Shown here piece after piece: positions 5,522 through 7,997 of a stretch of DNA of 7,997 nt. The translations under genes were made by a program, and so were the position numbers. The stretch lies in NCBI GenBank assembly GCA_003142355.1, contig PLMF01000305.1, positions 8,096-16,092 of the forward strand, given 5' to 3'. Under the pieces are notes generated by a model that saw nothing but the letters and a program-made list of their open reading frames with translations, ran no database searches and was not told the origin of the DNA. Numbering within the stretch: position 1 is the first letter of the stretch; each line of letters starts with the position of its first letter. This stretch comes from Bryobacterales bacterium. GTDB lineage: Bacteria > Acidobacteriota > Terriglobia > Bryobacterales > Bryobacteraceae.

Positions 5522-7907
5522 GTACCGCTCCGTGAAAACGTCCGCCACCCCCTGGTCCCAGGTCTACTTGTGCGTAGGCCTTACCACCGCGGCGACTTTG
5601 CTGCTGGAGCTCGCGCTCACGCGCATCTTCTCGGTGGTCTTCTACTATCATTTTGCGTTCCTGGCGATCTCCATCGCCCTGTTCGGCCTGGGCGCGGGCG
5701 GCGTCTTCTCTTACGTGGTAGCCGGGTGGAAGGCTCCGCTGTTCGCTCGACTGGGCCGTCTGAGCGCGATCAACGGCTTCCTGGTGCTTCTGTCGCTGGT
5801 GGTGATACTGGCGCAGAAGAACAACCCCTCGAATTGGGATATCGCCCTGATTTACTTCACCACCGCGCTGCCGTTTTTCCTCTCCGGGACGATTGTCTCG
5901 CTGGCGATTTCCGAAACCATCGAGCGCGTGAACCGGGTTTACTTTTGCGACCTTCTGGGCGCCGCCGGCGGGTGCCTGCTGCTGGTTCCCCTGCTCAACC
6001 AGTTCGGCGGTCCGAGCACGGTGATCTGCGCGGCCATCACGTTTGCCACCGCGGCGGCCATCTGGTACAGCATGGCCGGGTCGGTGAACGGCCGCGGCGG
6101 CTCGGTGGCGCTGGCCCTGGCTCTAGTCGCCTTCCTCACTTACAACCAGCACCACCCGGTGATCGACATCAGCCACGCCAAGGGCCAGACGCTGGCCCAC
6201 GAGTGGTTCGTCAAGTGGAACAACTTTTCGCGCGTCGCCATTGTGCACAAGGCCGATGAAGGCAGGGACACCATCTACATCGATGCCGATGCCTCCACCG
6301 CCATCGCCGATTTCGATTTCGACCACCTCACGCCGCGCGACCGCCGCGACCTGCTGGAGCAAGGTCCCAGCCTCCCCTATGCCGTGCGGCCGGGGGCCAA
6401 GACCCTGATCATCGGGCCCGGCGGCGGCTGGGACGTGGCGCGCGCCCTGGCTTCCGGCAGCCACGACATCACCGGCGTCGAGATCAACCCCATCATTGCC
6501 ACCACCATCATGCGCCAGCGCTTCCCCGGGCTCAGCCGGGGCCTCTACCTGCGCCCCGACGTCCATATCTTCGTCGAGGACGGCCGCAGCTTCGTGCGCC
6601 GCAGCGCCGATCGGTACCAGGTTTTGCAGGCCACGCTGGTGGATACCTGGGCGGCGACCGCGGCCGGCGCCTTCGCGCTTTCCGAGAACAATCTCTATAC
6701 CACCGACGCCTTTCGCGATTACCTCGCGCACCTCACCGACGACGGCATGGTGGCCGTGACGCGCTGGGGCCTGGAGCCGCCGCGGGAATCTCTGCGGCTG
6801 GTCTCACTGGCCATGGAAGCGCTCAGCCAATTGGGTGAAGCCGACGCCTGGCGTCATCTTATAATTGGCCGCGAAGGCTCGACCGCGGGCTGGGGCGCGC
6901 GCGACACCGTGCTGATTTCCCGAAAGCCGTTCAGCGAGGCCGATATCGGCCGCGCGCGCGCGTTGTTGTCGGCCGCCGGCATGGAGGCTCTATACCTTCC
7001 CGGCCGCGACGTCCGGAACCAGTTCTACGACCTGCTCCACAGTCCCAATCCCGACGAGTACGAGCGCAACTACACGTTCGACATCACCCCCGTCAGCGAC
7101 AACCGCCCGTTCTTTTTCTACTCGGTGCAGCCGCGCGATTTGTGGACCTTCGTGCGCACCGCCTCCCACGACACCGCCGACTATAAGGTCAATAAAGCCG
7201 TGCCGCTGCTGTTCGGCCTGATGGCGGTGAGCCTGGTGGCCACGCTGCTGATCCTGGTGCTGCCGCCGCTGGTGTTGGGCACGCGGCTGCCGCGGCAGCG
7301 CGGCGTGCTAGGCTTTCTGCTTTACTTCCTGTTCATCGGCGCCGGCTACATCCTGATCGAAGTGGGACTGATCCAGAAATTCGTCCTCTTTTTGGGCCAT
7401 CCGACCTATGCCTTGACCGTGGTGATCTTCTCGATGCTGGTATCGAGCGGCATCGGCAGTTTCGTGAGCACCCGCCTGCTGGGCCGCGATGAAGGCCGCC
7501 TGATCAAAGCCCTGGGCCTGATCGCCCTGCTCACCGCGCTGCTCGCCATCGTGGTGTCTTCGCTGCTTTCCTCGCTGGTCTGGCTGCCGTGGGGTCTTAA
7601 GGTGGTGCTGACGGTGGCTTTGATCGCGCCGCTGGGCTTCGTCATGGGCATGCCGTTCCCCACCGGCCTGAAACGCCTGGAAGAGTGGCACGCGCCGAGC
7701 GTCCGCTGGGCGTGGTCACTCAACGCCGCCTCTAGCGTCTTGGGCTCGGTCGGCGCGCTGGTCTGCGCCATCTATCTCGGGTTGGTGCAGACGCTGATCG
7801 TCGGCGGACTGTTCTATCTCGCGGCTCTCGCCATCATCGCGCGCGTCCGTACCTCTGGCGCCCCTCCGCCCCCCCCCGCCCCCGGCCGCGTCGTGCTGGC
7901 GCAGTGA
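5511..7907 (+). CDS. Membrane protein with spermidine-synthase-like domain (fused MFS/spermidine synthase type)
   Basis: This 798-residue protein has two membrane blocks around a soluble domain. The N-terminal block (about 17-210, six or seven helices) contains the family motif LLLELALTRIFSVVFYYHFA (30-49). The central domain is Rossmann-like: a SAM-binding loop IIGPGGGWD (300-308), an acidic residue ending the next strand (TGVEINP, 321-327), and VEDGRSFVRR (355-364). The C-terminal block (about 565-778) contains FIGAGYILIEVGLIQKFVLF (608-627), also typical of the family. Spermidine synthases carry a D-x-T-D-P-x-G-P active-site stretch; here the matching place reads LVDTWAATAAG (377-387), keeping one Asp but not the rest. 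Aminopropyl transfer is therefore doubtful; a SAM-using or membrane transport role is possible, and the true substrate is unknown. AGGGG lies six bases before the ATG. The gene starts 9 bases after the previous stop, so it is the third gene of the nuoA unit. The C-terminus is a short Pro/Ala tail encoded partly by nine C in a row (7869-7877). Confidence 0.85.
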   Translation: MPGPYRSVKTSATPWSQVYLCVGLTTAATLLLELALTRIFSVVFYYHFAFLAISIALFGLGAGGVFSYVVAGWKAPLFARLGRLSAINGFLVLLSLVVILAQKNNPSNWDIALIYFTTALPFFLSGTIVSLAISETIERVNRVYFCDLLGAAGGCLLLVPLLNQFGGPSTVICAAITFATAAAIWYSMAGSVNGRGGSVALALALVAFLTYNQHHPVIDISHAKGQTLAHEWFVKWNNFSRVAIVHKADEGRDTIYIDADASTAIADFDFDHLTPRDRRDLLEQGPSLPYAVRPGAKTLIIGPGGGWDVARALASGSHDITGVEINPIIATTIMRQRFPGLSRGLYLRPDVHIFVEDGRSFVRRSADRYQVLQATLVDTWAATAAGAFALSENNLYTTDAFRDYLAHLTDDGMVAVTRWGLEPPRESLRLVSLAMEALSQLGEADAWRHLIIGREGSTAGWGARDTVLISRKPFSEADIGRARALLSAAGMEALYLPGRDVRNQFYDLLHSPNPDEYERNYTFDITPVSDNRPFFFYSVQPRDLWTFVRTASHDTADYKVNKAVPLLFGLMAVSLVATLLILVLPPLVLGTRLPRQRGVLGFLLYFLFIGAGYILIEVGLIQKFVLFLGHPTYALTVVIFSMLVSSGIGSFVSTRLLGRDEGRLIKALGLIALLTALLAIVVSSLLSSLVWLPWGLKVVLTVALIAPLGFVMGMPFPTGLKRLEEWHAPSVRWAWSLNAASSVLGSVGALVCAIYLGLVQTLIVGGLFYLAALAIIARVRTSGAPPPPPAPGRVVLAQ

Positions 7908-7926
7908 GGTGGTGAGAATGTTGTCC

Positions 7927-7997
7927 GCAGGCGAAAGCGCCTGCGCCACCCAAGGCAGGTGGCGGGCATGCTTTGGTGGGGCGGGCTTCAGCCTGCC
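7927..7997. repeat. REP-like cluster of hairpins (continues past the window edge)
   Basis: Three small inverted repeats lie in 71 bases after the last gene. 7927-7944 has 7-bp arms GCAGGCG/CGCCTGC with loop AAAG. 7944-7964 has 7-bp arms CGCCACC/GGTGGCG with a 7-base loop. 7980-7997 has 8-bp arms GGCGGGCT/AGCCTGCC with one mismatch and loop TC. An alternative pairing of CCAAGGCA (7950-7957) with TGCTTTGG (7969-7976) is also possible. The similar GC(A/G)GGC...GCCTGC cores suggest a dispersed extragenic palindromic repeat. No T-run follows, so it is not a typical terminator, though it may shield the 3' end of the mRNA. Confidence 0.65.

Noticed and set aside
3795..5651. A 618-codon open frame antisense to the secreted Solibacter-type protein
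   Set aside because: The translation is a monotonous mix of Arg, Gly, His and Asp with no domain, signal or family motif. The plus-strand gene has a signal peptide, repeats and a known C-terminal domain. Long antisense frames are common opposite G+C-rich genes.
1..7997. CRISPR array, tRNA or rRNA gene, transposase or toxin-antitoxin pair
   Set aside because: No regularly spaced repeats, no cloverleaf or rRNA-like sequence, and no matching protein motifs were seen on either strand.

Overview
The window looks like chromosomal DNA from an Acidobacteriota genome of the Solibacter/Bryobacter type. The main reasons are the G+C-rich coding sequence, a secreted protein that ends in what I recognise as the Solibacter C-terminal domain (the TIGR03437 type), a PEP-CTERM surface protein, and several short palindromic repeats scattered within and between genes. 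This placement comes from family recognition, not from a database search.

Layout. Bases 1-2137 carry two minus-strand genes that overlap by 4 bases. One encodes a membrane-anchored MutS-family ATPase; the other, cut by the left edge, is the start of queG (epoxyqueuosine reductase, tRNA queuosine synthesis). Both genes contain a 21-base mini-repeat in the same reading frame, and the MutS-like gene also contains a 59-base palindromic element that is translated in frame. Bases 2138-2466 are an intergenic region between divergent genes, with degenerate direct and inverted repeats. Bases 2467-3285 encode a secreted PEP-CTERM protein, less G+C-rich than its neighbours, with a Cys...Gln motif pair resembling the thioester domain of Gram-positive adhesins. 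A strong hairpin terminator follows at 3330-3368.

Bases 3469-7907 form a tight three-gene plus-strand unit: nuoA (a membrane subunit of NADH dehydrogenase I, with no other nuo gene beside it), a secreted protein with repeated beta-type domains and the Solibacter C-terminal domain (ATGA overlap with nuoA), and a large membrane protein with a spermidine-synthase-like SAM-binding domain between two membrane blocks (9-base gap). A plausible promoter places the nuoA transcript start at its ATG, which would make the message leaderless. The third gene's start codon sits in the centre of a perfect 20-base palindrome. The right edge (7908-7997) is a hairpin-rich, REP-like repeat cluster that continues past the window.

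There is no CRISPR array, RNA gene, transposase or classical defence operon. The most unusual items are the possible thioester domain on a PEP-CTERM protein, the peptide-coding palindrome in the MutS-like gene, the start-codon palindrome, and nuoA leading an operon of envelope genes.
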